From: Betaproteobacteria bacterium
GTDB lineage: Bacteria; Pseudomonadota; Gammaproteobacteria; Burkholderiales; SG8-41
Direction of reading: 5' to 3'
Assembly (NCBI GenBank): GCA_029863175.1
Contig: JAOTVX010000005.1
Span: forward strand, 68,029-132,028
DNA length: 64,000 nt
Positions within the stretch are counted from its first letter, which is position 1. Each line of letters starts with the position of its first letter. The notes under the pieces were generated by a model. That model worked only from the letters and a program-made list of their open reading frames with translations. It made no database searches and was not told the origin of the DNA. The translations under genes were made by a program, and so were the position numbers. Of this stretch, positions 7,282 to 15,821 are shown in pieces.

Positions 7282-8591
7282 CTTCGATTCGCAGGCAGCT
7301 TCTGGTCGGCCTGTTGGCGGTCGTGCTGATCGCGGGGCTGTTCGCGGCGTGGGGCGTCTACCAGCGCGCTCACGAGGAGCTCGACGAACTGTTCGATTAC
7401 CACCTCAAGCAGATGGCGCTGTCGCTGCGCGCTCAGAGCTTCGAGCCGTTCGCGGGCGGCCCCCCCGGAATCGAGGACGGTTTCGATTTTGCGATTCAGG
7501 TCTGGAGCCGGGACGGCATCCGTATGTATTTCTCGCGGCCCCACGCGGGATTGCCGAACCTCGCACGCCTTGGCTATGCGACAGTGGAAACCAGCGAGGG
7601 CGACTGGCGTGTGTTCAGCATTCAGCAACGCGGGGTGACGCTGCAGGTGGCGCAGCCAATGGCCATCCGCAAGCGCCTGGCAGCCGCGGCGGCGCTGCGC
7701 ACGCTCGCCCCGTTTCTGTTTCTGCTGCCGGCCCTCGGCTTGCTGGTCTGGTTCATCGTCGGTCGCGGCTTGAAGCCGCTCGTCACGGTCGCGGGCGCGG
7801 TCAAGGCGCGCACACCCGCTGCGCTGCACCCTTTGCCCGACCGCAGCCTGCCCGAGGAGATCCAGCCGCTCGTGACGGCCCTCAACGATCTGCTGGCGCG
7901 CCTCGAACGTACGCTCGGCGCGCAGCGCGAATTCGTCGCCGACGCCGCGCACGAGTTGCGCACGCCGCTTACTGCATTGCGGCTTCAGGTCCAGCTGGCC
8001 GAGCGCGCGCGGGAGCCGGACGAGCAGGCGGCCGCCTTTTCAGCGCTCAAGCAGGGCCTCGACCGCGCGACGCGTCTCGTCGAGCAATTGCTCGCGCTTG
8101 CCCGTCAGGAGCCCGAAGCAGCGCGGCAGCCGACAAAGCGCGTCGACGTCGGCGAGCTCGTGCGCGAAGTGGTGGCCACGCTCGAACCGCTTGCCTCGGC
8201 GAAGTCCATCGACCTCGGCGTAACGCGGGACGAAGCCGGAACGATCCAGGCTGACGGGGACGGCCTGCGCACGCTGCTCGGAAACCTGGTCGATAACGCG
8301 GTCCGTTATACGCCGGCAGGCGGGCGCGTAGACGTAGCGGCGTATCGCGAGAGCGGCGGCGCGGTGCTCGCGGTCGTTGATACCGGTCCCGGTATTCCGC
8401 CAGAAGAGCGTGATAGGGTGCTAGACCGCTTCTACCGGCGCGTCGGCTCGGAGGCGGCGGGCAGTGGGCTGGGGCTCTCGATCGTCAAGAATATTGCCGT
8501 GCGCCACGGCGCGCAGCTGGTGCTCGATGCGGGGCCCGCTGGCAAGGGTTTGGCGGTTCGCGTCGTGTTTCCACGAGACCAAGAAAATTAA
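7278..8591 (+). CDS. Sensor histidine kinase, QseC-like
   Basis: A 437-residue inner-membrane kinase that should phosphorylate the adjacent regulator. Transmembrane helices are at about 8-27 and 143-161, with a roughly 115-residue periplasmic sensor between them and a short HAMP-like linker after. The phosphoacceptor is His225 in DAAHELRTPLTAL; ATP-binding boxes are N (LVDNAVRYTP), G1 (DTGPGIPP) and G2 (GSGLGLSIVK). ATG 7278 overlaps the regulator stop (ATGA), implying translational coupling. The signal sensed is unknown; the periplasmic part has no recognised domain. Confidence 0.92.
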   Translation: MTSIRRQLLVGLLAVVLIAGLFAAWGVYQRAHEELDELFDYHLKQMALSLRAQSFEPFAGGPPGIEDGFDFAIQVWSRDGIRMYFSRPHAGLPNLARLGYATVETSEGDWRVFSIQQRGVTLQVAQPMAIRKRLAAAAALRTLAPFLFLLPALGLLVWFIVGRGLKPLVTVAGAVKARTPAALHPLPDRSLPEEIQPLVTALNDLLARLERTLGAQREFVADAAHELRTPLTALRLQVQLAERAREPDEQAAAFSALKQGLDRATRLVEQLLALARQEPEAARQPTKRVDVGELVREVVATLEPLASAKSIDLGVTRDEAGTIQADGDGLRTLLGNLVDNAVRYTPAGGRVDVAAYRESGGAVLAVVDTGPGIPPEERDRVLDRFYRRVGSEAAGSGLGLSIVKNIAVRHGAQLVLDAGPAGKGLAVRVVFPRDQEN

Positions 8592-8618
8592 TCAACGCCG
8601 TTTTGAAGCGCCTGGCGG

Positions 8619-8635
8619 TTTAAGACTCCTTTAAG
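8619..8635 (+). promoter_or_regulatory. TTTAAG direct repeat before DegP-like gene
   Basis: Two identical TTTAAG hexamers separated by 5 nt (ACTCC), the same 11-nt step as the site before the response regulator. It lies between the kinase stop and the protease start, where an activator would bind just upstream of a promoter. Confidence 0.5.
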
Positions 8636-8702
8636 CCGTCCCGTTCAGGATCAGGGGTGTTCGTATCACGTAGCCCACCCAACGACCTGAATGGAGGATT
8701 TT

Positions 8703-10169
8703 ATGAAACGGAAATTGATTGTTAGCAGTCTGATTGCAGCTGGCATCGTAACGGCACTGGCGGCCGGGGGCATGAAGCTCTACGAACCGATTGTTCCGCA
8801 TGCGAACGCCGGCGCACCGGCGGTGCTCAATGCGGCGCCCGCTGCGCCCATTGCGTTGCAGGCCCTGCCTGATTTTTCTCCGCTGGTGGACGCGTACGGG
8901 CCTGCCGTCGTTAATATCAGCGTGACCCAGACGGTAAAGGCGGGCGCCGAAGGTCCGAATACAGGGGGCTTCAGCGAAGACGATCCGTTCTACGAATTTT
9001 TCCGCCGGTTCCAGATTCCGATGCCGCCGCACGGGGGGACACCGAGGCAAGGACTGGGTTCCGGCTTTATCGTGAGCGGGGATGGCTACATTCTCACCAA
9101 TGCTCACGTGGTGCGGGACGCTGCGGACGTAACGGTCAGGCTGACTGACAAGCGCGAGTTCAAGGCCAAGGTCGTTGGCAGCGATTTGCAGACCGACGTC
9201 GCCGTGCTGAAAATCGACGCCGTAAATCTCCCCACGGTCAGGCTCGGAGACTCGAAAGACGTGCGCGTGGGTGAATGGGTAGTCGCCATCGGGTCGCCTT
9301 ACGGTTTCGACAATTCGGTGACGGCCGGCATCGTGAGCGCCAAAGGGCGCGCATTGCCCGACGGAACCTACGTGCCGTTCATTCAGACCGATGTCGCGGT
9401 CAACCCCGGAAACTCCGGCGGGCCGCTGTTCAACCTCAAGGGCGAGGTCATCGGCATCAACTCCCAGATCTACAGCCGCAGCGGCGGCTACCAGGGCCTC
9501 TCGTTCGCGATTCCAATCGATCTCGCGAGCAAGATCCAGGACCAGCTGGTCCGCCACGGTAAGGTTACGCGCGGACGGATCGGGGTCACGATCCAGGAGG
9601 TGAATCAATCGCTCGCCGAGTCCTTCGGTTTGAAGCAACCGACGGGCGCGCTGGTGGGCTCAGTCGATCAGGACGGGCCGGCTGCGAAGGCGGGCATTCA
9701 GCCCGGCGATGTGATCCTCGAGATCGACGGCAAGCCGATCAACCGCACGATCGACCTCTCGAGCCACGTTGCGGATCTCAAGCCAGGCTCATCGGCGCAG
9801 CTCGAGGTCTGGCGCAAGGGGGCCGCGCGGCAGATCACGGTCACGGTAGGAGAGATGCCCGGCCCGAAGCTGGCCGCGGCGAGTAGCGGTGATGCGGCCG
9901 CACAAAGCCGGCTTGGCGTCGCTGTTCGGCCGCTCTCTGAAGGCGAGCGGCAGGCGGCTGGCGTGAAAGACGGGCTGCTCGTCGAGCAGACAGCCGGTGC
10001 AGCTGCCAAGGCCGGCGTTCAGCCGGGTGACATCATCCTCGCGCTCAACAGCACCCCTGTGAAGAGTGCTGAGGAGCTGCGCACGATGGTAGGAAAAACC
10101 GGGAAGGTCGCAGCGCTCCTGGTTCAGCGCAAGGACGCGAAAATATTCATCCCGGTTGATCTGGGCTGA
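8703..10169 (+). CDS. Periplasmic serine protease, DegP/HtrA (MucD) type
   Basis: A 488-residue envelope quality-control protease. An N-terminal signal or anchor segment spans about 5-22. The trypsin-like domain has the triad His135 (TNAHVV), Asp165 (TDVAVLK) and Ser238 (PGNSGGPLF). Two PDZ domains follow, at about 280-370 and 395-485, each with GIQPGD- or GVQPGD-type loops. ATG 8703 is preferred over ATG 8691 because GGAGG lies at optimal distance and the basic MKRK start fits a signal peptide. Position behind the two-component pair with a matching DNA repeat suggests it is an effector of that system. A terminator follows. Confidence 0.92.
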   Translation: MKRKLIVSSLIAAGIVTALAAGGMKLYEPIVPHANAGAPAVLNAAPAAPIALQALPDFSPLVDAYGPAVVNISVTQTVKAGAEGPNTGGFSEDDPFYEFFRRFQIPMPPHGGTPRQGLGSGFIVSGDGYILTNAHVVRDAADVTVRLTDKREFKAKVVGSDLQTDVAVLKIDAVNLPTVRLGDSKDVRVGEWVVAIGSPYGFDNSVTAGIVSAKGRALPDGTYVPFIQTDVAVNPGNSGGPLFNLKGEVIGINSQIYSRSGGYQGLSFAIPIDLASKIQDQLVRHGKVTRGRIGVTIQEVNQSLAESFGLKQPTGALVGSVDQDGPAAKAGIQPGDVILEIDGKPINRTIDLSSHVADLKPGSSAQLEVWRKGAARQITVTVGEMPGPKLAAASSGDAAAQSRLGVAVRPLSEGERQAAGVKDGLLVEQTAGAAAKAGVQPGDIILALNSTPVKSAEELRTMVGKTGKVAALLVQRKDAKIFIPVDLG

Positions 10170-10215
10170 GCGCTCGCGCGGGGCCGGAGCCGCCCCCGCC
10201 GGCGCGAACGCAAAA

Positions 10216-10242
10216 AAATCCCCGCCTTAAAGGCGGGGATTT
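10216..10242. terminator. Bidirectional terminator
   Basis: An 11-bp stem (AAATCCCCGCC paired with GGCGGGGATTT) around TTAAA, flanked by an A run on the left and T-rich sequence on the right. It serves the DegP-like gene and, read on the other strand, the small secreted-protein gene that converges on it. Confidence 0.9.
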
Positions 10243-10264
10243 CTTGTGAAATTCCCGATGCGGC

Positions 10265-10510
10265 TCAAATATCGAGGATCTTCTTGGCCTTGGCCAGGGT
10301 GTCGACCGACTCCTGGTGCTTCTTGGCCTTGTGCAGCGTTTCGCCTTGAGCGCGGTACTTCTTCACATCGGCCATCTGCGCTTTGGTGAGCTGCGGGTTT
10401 TTCGCCAGCGCCGCGTCGATGGCTTTCATGTCCTTCGGGCAATGGAAAGCGAGGGCTGCGCTGCTGGCGAAAACGAGGCTGGCTGCGACGAGAATGGTGC
10501 TAAGCTTCAT
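10265..10510 (-). CDS. Small secreted hypothetical protein
   Basis: An 81-residue protein with a clear signal peptide (MKLSTILVAASLVFASSAALA, cleavage after ALA near residue 21). The mature part is about 60 residues, charged and helical, with repeated lysines and AKAK patterns, and starts FHCPKDMKAIDAAL. It has a single cysteine and no lipobox. Expected in the periplasm; function unknown. Start 10510 is supported by GGAGG upstream. Similar small periplasmic proteins are common in betaproteobacteria, but I cannot name a characterised family. Confidence 0.75.
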   Translation of the reverse strand: MKLSTILVAASLVFASSAALAFHCPKDMKAIDAALAKNPQLTKAQMADVKKYRAQGETLHKAKKHQESVDTLAKAKKILDI

Positions 10511-10668
10511 AGGTGTCTCCTCCGGTTGGATAAGGCGGTTCAGTTCAAGTCCAACGTAAAACCGCGTTGTCTTGCCCTCGCCCTGAGTTGACCCCAGAGC
10601 ACAGCATGGCGGGCATCGCGGCCCGCAGGTAAAATCGCGAGCGGGCATAATAACTTAGATCGCAACAC

Positions 10669-11301
10669 GTGGTTTACGATGAGCTAACAGCCAGCCCGGC
10701 CCGGCTATTCCCGCTGACGCGCGAAGGCATCGCGGCGAGGCTGGCCCGTCCTGCGCCGGCCCCGGAGGCGCAGGATCTCCACGTGATTGCCCTCAAGGAA
10801 GACACGCGGGTGACGGAAGCGGCCGTTCTGGTGCCGCTCGTCAGTCGGGAGGGCCGCCTGCATGTGCTCTTCACGCAGCGCACGGCGCATCTCGACGATC
10901 ACGCTGGACAGATCAGTTTTCCTGGCGGCCGGGTGGAGGGGGGCGACGCGAGCCGCGAGGATACGGCCTTGCGCGAGACGGAAGAAGAGATCGGGCTCGG
11001 GCGTGGCGCGGTGACACTGCTCGGGCGGCTACCCGATTACGCGATCCCCTCCGGTTTCCGCATCGTGCCGGTCGTCGGATGGATCGACGCGCCGTTTGAT
11101 CTGACGCTCGACCCCTTCGAAGTGGAGTCCGTATTCGAGGCGCCGCTGGCGCATTTTCTCGACGCGGCCAATTACCAGCGCCGTGAATATCACTTTCGCG
11201 GCCGGCACCGTCACTACATGGCGATCCCGTACGACGGCCGCTACATCTGGGGCGCGACGGCGGGCATGCTCTACGCCCTGTGCCGCATGTTGGGGCTTTG
11301 A
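10669..11301 (+). CDS. Nudix hydrolase, CoA pyrophosphatase type
   Basis: A 210-residue Nudix enzyme resembling NudL/CoAse, which cleaves coenzyme A and acyl-CoAs to phosphopantetheine derivatives and 3',5'-ADP. The family's leading sequence LFTQRTAHLDDHAGQISFPG is followed by the Nudix box, GGRVEGGD then ALRETEEEIGL, at about residues 85-108. Start is GTG 10669, with little ribosome-site support; a TAAAAT or CATAAT hexamer just upstream could be the -10. The patatin gene begins 12 bp after the stop, so the two are likely co-transcribed. Confidence 0.85.
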   Translation: MVYDELTASPARLFPLTREGIAARLARPAPAPEAQDLHVIALKEDTRVTEAAVLVPLVSREGRLHVLFTQRTAHLDDHAGQISFPGGRVEGGDASREDTALRETEEEIGLGRGAVTLLGRLPDYAIPSGFRIVPVVGWIDAPFDLTLDPFEVESVFEAPLAHFLDAANYQRREYHFRGRHRHYMAIPYDGRYIWGATAGMLYALCRMLGL

Positions 11302-11313
11302 CACGTCTCGGCG

Positions 11314-12471
11314 ATGGCGAGCACCCGGCCAAAAGTCGCCCTGATCCTGACGGGCGGGGGCGCGCGTGCCGCGTACCAGGTCGGCGTGCTGCGGGGGCTC
11401 GCAGAGCTCATCCCGGAGGGTGAGAGCAATCCCTTTCCCATCATCTGTGGAACATCGGCTGGCGCAATTAACGCTGCCGCGCTGGCGGCTGACGCAGCCG
11501 ATTTCCGCCGCGCGGTGCGGCGGCTGATGGTGGTTTGGAAGCATTTCCAGGTGCAGCACATCTACCGCGCCGACCCGTGGGGCGCCTTCTCGAACAGTGC
11601 GCGCTGGATCCTGGATGTCGCCACCGGCGGGGCGTTCTCGCACCGGCCGGTGTCGCTGCTCGACAACTCGCCTCTCGTCGGGCTGCTGCGGCGTTATATC
11701 GATTTCTCGGCGATCCAGCGCAGCATTGACGACGGGCACCTCGCCGCCTTGAGCATCACCTGCTCCGGATATTCATCCGGGCAGTCGGTGACTTTCTTCC
11801 AGGGCACGGCCGGGCTGCAGCCATGGCAGCGCGCGCGTCGCATCGGCGTGCCGATGACCATCACGCTGGAGCATCTGCTCGCCTCGAGCGCGCTCCCGTT
11901 CATTTTTCCGCCGGTGCATATCAACCGGGAATACTTCGGCGATGGCTCCATGCGGCAGATCGCGCCGGTGAGCCCGGCGTTGCACCTGGGGGCGGACCGG
12001 CTGCTGGTAATCGGCACGGGTCGCGAGCTGCCCCCGGGCCAGGAGCGCGTGAGGACCGAGGTCTTTCCCTCGCTTGCGCAGATCGCGGGGCACGCGCTCA
12101 ACAGCATTTTCCTCGACAGCCTCGAAGTGGACCTCGAGCGGCTGCAGCGCATCAACCGCACAATCGAGCTCATCTCGCCCGAAGTGCTGCAGAAGACCCG
12201 CTACCCGCTTCATCAAGTCGATTCCCGGATGCTTGCGCCGAGCGAGGAGTTGGAGCGGATCGCCGTGGCCAACGCCCATGAGCTGCCCCGAACGATCCGT
12301 CTCCTGCTCAACTCCGTTGGTGCGCTGAGGCGCAGCGGTGCGAACGTGCTTTCGTATCTTTTGTTCGAGAAATCGTACTGCCGGGCGCTGATCCGGCTCG
12401 GCTACGAGGATACGATGCAGCGCGAGGAAGATCTGGCCACGTTTCTCGGCTGGCACGATTCCGGAGTCTAG
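11314..12471 (+). CDS. Patatin-like phospholipase
   Basis: A 385-residue patatin-family acyl hydrolase. The oxyanion glycines are in LTGGGARAAYQVGVL near residue 13, the nucleophile Ser is in GTSAGAIN near 50, and the dyad Asp is in FGDGSMRQ near 210. It has no signal peptide, so it is cytoplasmic or membrane-peripheral. Patatins cleave phospholipids or other esters; in PHA-producing bacteria some act on intracellular polymers, but nothing in this sequence decides that. It lies 12 bp after the Nudix gene and its stop codon abuts the -35 of the next promoter. Confidence 0.88.
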   Translation: MASTRPKVALILTGGGARAAYQVGVLRGLAELIPEGESNPFPIICGTSAGAINAAALAADAADFRRAVRRLMVVWKHFQVQHIYRADPWGAFSNSARWILDVATGGAFSHRPVSLLDNSPLVGLLRRYIDFSAIQRSIDDGHLAALSITCSGYSSGQSVTFFQGTAGLQPWQRARRIGVPMTITLEHLLASSALPFIFPPVHINREYFGDGSMRQIAPVSPALHLGADRLLVIGTGRELPPGQERVRTEVFPSLAQIAGHALNSIFLDSLEVDLERLQRINRTIELISPEVLQKTRYPLHQVDSRMLAPSEELERIAVANAHELPRTIRLLLNSVGALRRSGANVLSYLLFEKSYCRALIRLGYEDTMQREEDLATFLGWHDSGV

Positions 12472-12500
12472 TTGCCTTGGGCGGCGTTCGCCGGTATAAC
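12472..12500 (+). promoter_or_regulatory. Sigma-70 promoter of GreB-like gene
   Basis: TTGCCT (12472-12477), 17 bp, TATAAC (12495-12500). The -35 begins at the base after the patatin stop codon. Predicted start of transcription near 12507, leaving a leader of about 100 nt. Confidence 0.7.
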
Positions 12501-12504
12501 TAGC

Positions 12505-12580
12505 GTTAACCGGGACGTGCCGCGCCCGGTTAACCCGCCGAATTGCACCGGACGTCGATCGGGACGCCGGTGAATTCGGC
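12505..12580 (+). promoter_or_regulatory. Double inverted repeat in GreB-like leader
   Basis: First repeat: perfect 10-bp arms GTTAACCGGG (12505-12514) and CCCGGTTAAC (12525-12534). Second: GCCGAATT..GCACCGG (from 12537) against CCGGTG..AATTCGGC (to 12580) with one bulged base. Both lie between the predicted transcription start and the GTG start codon, so they could form two consecutive RNA hairpins or an operator. Confidence 0.6.
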
Positions 12581-12607
12581 ATCTTCCCCTAGTATTCAGG
12601 TGATCGC

Positions 12608-13132
12608 GTGAGCCGGGCTTTTGTCAAAGACAGCGATGATGATCTGGTGGCCGGCGACTTGCCTGAGCGTCCGCTTTCTCCGCACGCAAACTATGTGACG
12701 CCCCTCGGGCTGGAACAACTCCAGGCACGGGTGCGGGAACTGCACGAGAAACACGAGCAACTCTCGCCTCAATCGGCCGATGACTCCCAGGCTAAGCAGA
12801 AACTGCGAGAGGTCGAGCGTGACCAGCGTTACTTCAACGCGCAACTGGAACGCGCCATTGTGGTGGATCCGGGCGGGCAGCCACGGGACCAGGTGCATTT
12901 CGGTGCCGAGGTCAAGATTAGCAACGAGGAGCACAAGATGCACCAGTTCAGCATTGTCGGTGACGATGAGGCAGACGTCACTGCCGGCAAGATCAGCTGG
13001 GCCTCGCCTCTGGCAAAAGCGATGATGGGCTCGCGTGTCGGGGACACGGTCGTATGGCACCGCCCCGCCGGGGACGCGCAGGTGGAGATCGTTGAGATCA
13101 CTTACCCTAAAAGCGTGACTGAGAAGGCGTGA
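12608..13132 (+). CDS. GreA/GreB-family transcription elongation factor
   Basis: A 174-residue protein that begins like GreB (MSRAFVKDSDDD, then PLSPHANYVTPLGLEQL). Residues about 30-90 form the helical coiled-coil domain that enters the RNA polymerase secondary channel, and about 95-168 form the FKBP-like domain (VHFGAEVKI, and GDTVVWHRP near the end). Gre factors stimulate cleavage of backtracked RNA. The coiled-coil tip has DSQAKQKLREVERDQRYF; I see no DxxE pair placed exactly as in E. coli GreB, so activity may differ. Start is GTG 12608. It is transcribed alone from its own promoter with a structured leader. Confidence 0.8.
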   Translation: MSRAFVKDSDDDLVAGDLPERPLSPHANYVTPLGLEQLQARVRELHEKHEQLSPQSADDSQAKQKLREVERDQRYFNAQLERAIVVDPGGQPRDQVHFGAEVKISNEEHKMHQFSIVGDDEADVTAGKISWASPLAKAMMGSRVGDTVVWHRPAGDAQVEIVEITYPKSVTEKA

Positions 13133-13141
13133 CCGATGGCT

Positions 13142-13197
13142 CGTGACTGATGAACCGTAACTCGCAAGGCGGCTTGCCGGTTCGTGTAATCAGTCAT
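13142..13197. repeat. 7-nt word fold-back
   Basis: CGTGACT-GATGAAC-CGTAACT words followed by a GCAAG/CTTGC hairpin and a partly complementary right arm ending ATCAGTCAT. Confidence 0.45.
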
Positions 13198-13230
13198 GGG
13201 GTACTAGAAGTTATCTCAAAACCCAAAATG

Positions 13231-13327
13231 CAGCCGCCGATGAACGCCGATAGACGCCGATGAGTAAGGAGTGTGTTGATTTACGAAGGTTTTCTGTCCG
13301 CGTTTATCTGTGTTTATCTGCGGCTAA
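13231..13327. repeat. 10-nt word inverted array
   Basis: Left arm of three 10-mers (GCCGATGAAC, GCCGATAGAC, GCCGATGAGT) and right arm of related complementary 10-mers (GCGTTTATCT, GTGTTTATCT, GCGGCT) about 40 nt apart. The mismatches between arms are mostly of G-U type, so an RNA stem would be better than the DNA one. Confidence 0.7.
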
Positions 13328-13381
13328 TAAGTTTTTCGATTTTTGAGATACGTTCTAGTCACGCATCAACAGTCGCGCATC

Positions 13382-14302
13382 ATGAAATTTCTGGCATTGT
13401 TGGCGGTGTTGTTGCTCGAGCAGGTACGCCCGCTACACGAGGACAACCGCGCCCATCGCTGGCTTGGCCAGTACGCGGCGGTCACTGACCGCTACTTCAA
13501 CGCCGGAGAGTACCGGCACGGGCTAGTTGCCTGGATCGTGTTTGTCGGTTCCATCGTCGCCGTCACCGCGCTCGTCTTCCACGCCCTGCACGCGGTGAGC
13601 GCGCTGCTCGGACTGCTCTGGGGTGTCGCGGTCCTCTACCTCACGATGGGCTTCCGCCGGTTCAGCCATCATTACACCGAAATCCAGCAGGCACTCCGGG
13701 CGGCCGATGTTTCAGGTGCGCGCGAGTGGCTTGGCAAATGGCGCGGCGAGAGTGCCAGCGAATTCGGCGCCACCGAGGTTGCCAGTGTCGCGATCGAACA
13801 GGGACTGCTCGCGTCTCACCGCCAGGTTTTCGGGACGATGGCATGGTTCGTTGTGCTCGGGCCGGCTGGCGCCATACTTTATCGGCTCGCTGCAATGCTT
13901 GAGGAGAAATGGGGTCGTCGCACCGACGGCGAGGTGAGCGCGTTCGGCCGCTTCGCCACGCAGGCGTTTTACTGGATTGACTGGGTTCCGGCGCACTTGA
14001 CGGCCGCAAGCCTCGCCGTCGTCGGCAATTTCGAGGACGCCGCGTACTGCTGGCGCATGCAGGCGCACACCTGGAGCCCGCACGGGGACGGAATCATCCT
14101 GGCGAGCGGGGCCGGGGCGCTCGGAGTTCGGCTCGGCCGTGCGGTTCATGGCAGCGGTGGGCTGGAGCCCGGGCCGGAGCTTGGCACGGGCGCGGAAGCT
14201 GACGTGGATCACATGCAGAGCGCAGTGGGCCTCATCTGGCGCGCGCTCGTGCTGTGGATGTTCCTCGTGCTCGTGGTCAGCGTTGCTCACGCGCTGGGCT
14301 GA
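13382..14302 (+). CDS. CobD/CbiB-family membrane protein
   Basis: A 306-residue polytopic membrane protein. Hydrophobic segments are visible at about 1-12, 52-90, 160-182 and 285-303, with the family's early EQVRPLHEDNRAHRWLG segment and the interior HPHG-like SPHGDGIILASGAGALGVRLG. CobD/CbiB proteins attach aminopropanol in cobalamin synthesis, but no other cobalamin gene is in this window and betaproteobacterial members at this type of locus are often annotated only by family. Start ATG 13382 (MKFLALLAVLLLEQ) fits the family; the frame upstream runs through repeat sequence. The gene is isolated between repeats. Confidence 0.75.
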   Translation: MKFLALLAVLLLEQVRPLHEDNRAHRWLGQYAAVTDRYFNAGEYRHGLVAWIVFVGSIVAVTALVFHALHAVSALLGLLWGVAVLYLTMGFRRFSHHYTEIQQALRAADVSGAREWLGKWRGESASEFGATEVASVAIEQGLLASHRQVFGTMAWFVVLGPAGAILYRLAAMLEEKWGRRTDGEVSAFGRFATQAFYWIDWVPAHLTAASLAVVGNFEDAAYCWRMQAHTWSPHGDGIILASGAGALGVRLGRAVHGSGGLEPGPELGTGAEADVDHMQSAVGLIWRALVLWMFLVLVVSVAHALG

Positions 14303-14303
14303 A

Positions 14304-14422
14304 AGTAGTGATGAGTACTGGTGACGAGTAGTGATGATGGGAACTGGTGATGGGCCCAACAAAGCGCCCTTAAATCACGATTTTTCATCACCATTAATCA
14401 TCACCATCATTCATCACCATCT
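14304..14422. repeat. 13-nt word inverted array
   Basis: Left arm steps of 13 nt (CTGGTGACGAGTA, GTGATGATGGGAA, CTGGTGATGGG); right arm steps of 13 nt (TCATCACCATTAA, TCATCACCATCAT, TCATCACCATCTG). Arms are complementary and separated by about 40 nt. It sits between the convergent CobD-like and RsgA genes. Confidence 0.85.
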
Positions 14423-14461
14423 GCGAGTGACGGAAGTTCGGGTCCATTCGTGACTCACCAA

Positions 14462-15361
14462 TCACGCTTGTCGTTCCTTGATCAGGTCGCGGTAGGACTT
14501 AAGCCGGCGTTCGCTGATCGTTCCCGCCGCGCAGGCCGCTCCTACTGCGCAGCCGGGCTCGCTCAGGTGGAGGCAATCCCGGAAGCGGCAGTGCCCGAGC
14601 CAGGGCCGGAACTCGACAAACGCTTCGGCAATCTCCGCTGAATCGAGATGGTGCAGTCTGAACGCCTGCAGGCCGGGCGAATCGATGATGTGGGTGTCGT
14701 GGTCGAGATGGTAAAGCCGCGCGTGCGTAGTGGTGTGGCGGCCGGAATCGAGCGCGGCGGATACCTCTGCGATCCGTACCGCCGCTGCAGGTGCCAGCGC
14801 GTTGATGATCGTCGACTTGCCCATGCCGGATTGGCCGACCAGCACGCTCGTCTCGCCGCGGAGGAACACCAGCAGGGGGCTGACATCGCGCTTTGCTGAA
14901 AGCGCCACCACCCGGTAGCCAAGCTGCTGATAGAGCGCCAGTGAATTGCGCGCGCGTGCCGCCTCTGGCAAGTCTATCTTGTTCAGGACAACGAGGCCCG
15001 ACATGCCGCCATGCTCAGCGGCGGCGAGACAACGGTTGATGAGGTCTTCGTGGAATGTCGGGACGGGAGCCGCCACCACGACAATCTGGGTGACGTTGGC
15101 CGCAATCAGCTTCTGGCGCGCGCGGTCCGAGCGGTAGAGCAACGTATCGCGCGCCCCGAGCTCCTCAATCACGCCCTGGCCGGGACCGCTGTGCATCACA
15201 CTGACGCGATCACCGCACGCGAGCGCCCCACGCCGTCCCCGCGTCACGCAGTCGAGCGTCGTGGCGTCGTGCAGTTCGACCAGGTAGCGGCGCCCGAAAC
15301 TGGCGACGATCTGTCCGTCACACAGGGCGGGCGACGTTTTCTGCTTCCCGCCCGGCATCAA
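14462..15361 (-). CDS. rsgA: Ribosome small-subunit GTPase RsgA
   Basis: A 299-residue circularly permuted GTPase that checks maturation of the 30S subunit. An N-terminal OB-fold (about 15-75) is followed by the permuted G-motif order: G4 LNKIDLP near 142, then G1 GQSGMGKSTI near 188, and G3 DSPGLQ near 240. A C-terminal zinc-finger has C-HLSEPGC. The permuted order is diagnostic. Two adjacent ATG codons (15361 and 15358) could start it. The pterin dehydratase and M48 protease genes lie upstream on the same strand, separated by about 110 bp from the former. Confidence 0.93.
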   Translation of the reverse strand: MMPGGKQKTSPALCDGQIVASFGRRYLVELHDATTLDCVTRGRRGALACGDRVSVMHSGPGQGVIEELGARDTLLYRSDRARQKLIAANVTQIVVVAAPVPTFHEDLINRCLAAAEHGGMSGLVVLNKIDLPEAARARNSLALYQQLGYRVVALSAKRDVSPLLVFLRGETSVLVGQSGMGKSTIINALAPAAAVRIAEVSAALDSGRHTTTHARLYHLDHDTHIIDSPGLQAFRLHHLDSAEIAEAFVEFRPWLGHCRFRDCLHLSEPGCAVGAACAAGTISERRLKSYRDLIKERQA

Positions 15362-15469
15362 TAATCAAGCCGCGGATGAAGTCAATGTGGCCGCGGCCGC
15401 GCGCTCAGCATTGGTTGCGACAATGTTAGCCTGAGCCGAAACGACTTCATAAAATCAACCACGCACTGT

Positions 15470-15805
15470 TCAAAGATTAAACAGTGCTTCCAGCTTCGCT
15501 GCACAGATGAAGTCATTTTCACTCAAGCCGTTGATGGCGTGCGTCGTGTACTCGACCCGGCACCGGTTATAGCCCAGGCTGATGTCCGGGTGGTGGTCTT
15601 CACGGTGCGAGATCCACGCGGTCGCATTTACAAAGGCCAGCGCCTGGTAATAGTCCTTGAATGCGTAGGTCTTGGCAATCCGGGCGTCCGAGTACTCCCA
15701 TCCTTCGAGCTGCTTCACGAGGTTACGGATTTCATCCTCTTTGAGCGGCGCGACACCGCCTTCGCACGGCTTGCACTTTTTCGCAGCGAGATCGGGTGCG
15801 GTCAT
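15470..15805 (-). CDS. phhB: 4a-hydroxytetrahydrobiopterin dehydratase
   Basis: A 111-residue PCD/DCoH-type enzyme that dehydrates pterin-4a-carbinolamine to regenerate the pterin cofactor of aromatic amino acid hydroxylases. The signature is REDHHPDISLGYNRCRVEYT with the paired His near residue 72, and a TTHAINGLSENDF ending. An N-terminal CKPCEGG extension precedes the domain. No phenylalanine hydroxylase gene is in the window, so its partner is elsewhere or it serves another pterin or molybdopterin role. The start codon follows the right end of a 7-nt word repeat. Confidence 0.88.
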   Translation of the reverse strand: MTAPDLAAKKCKPCEGGVAPLKEDEIRNLVKQLEGWEYSDARIAKTYAFKDYYQALAFVNATAWISHREDHHPDISLGYNRCRVEYTTHAINGLSENDFICAAKLEALFNL

Positions 15806-15821
15806 GGTCTCAGCACGTCAA

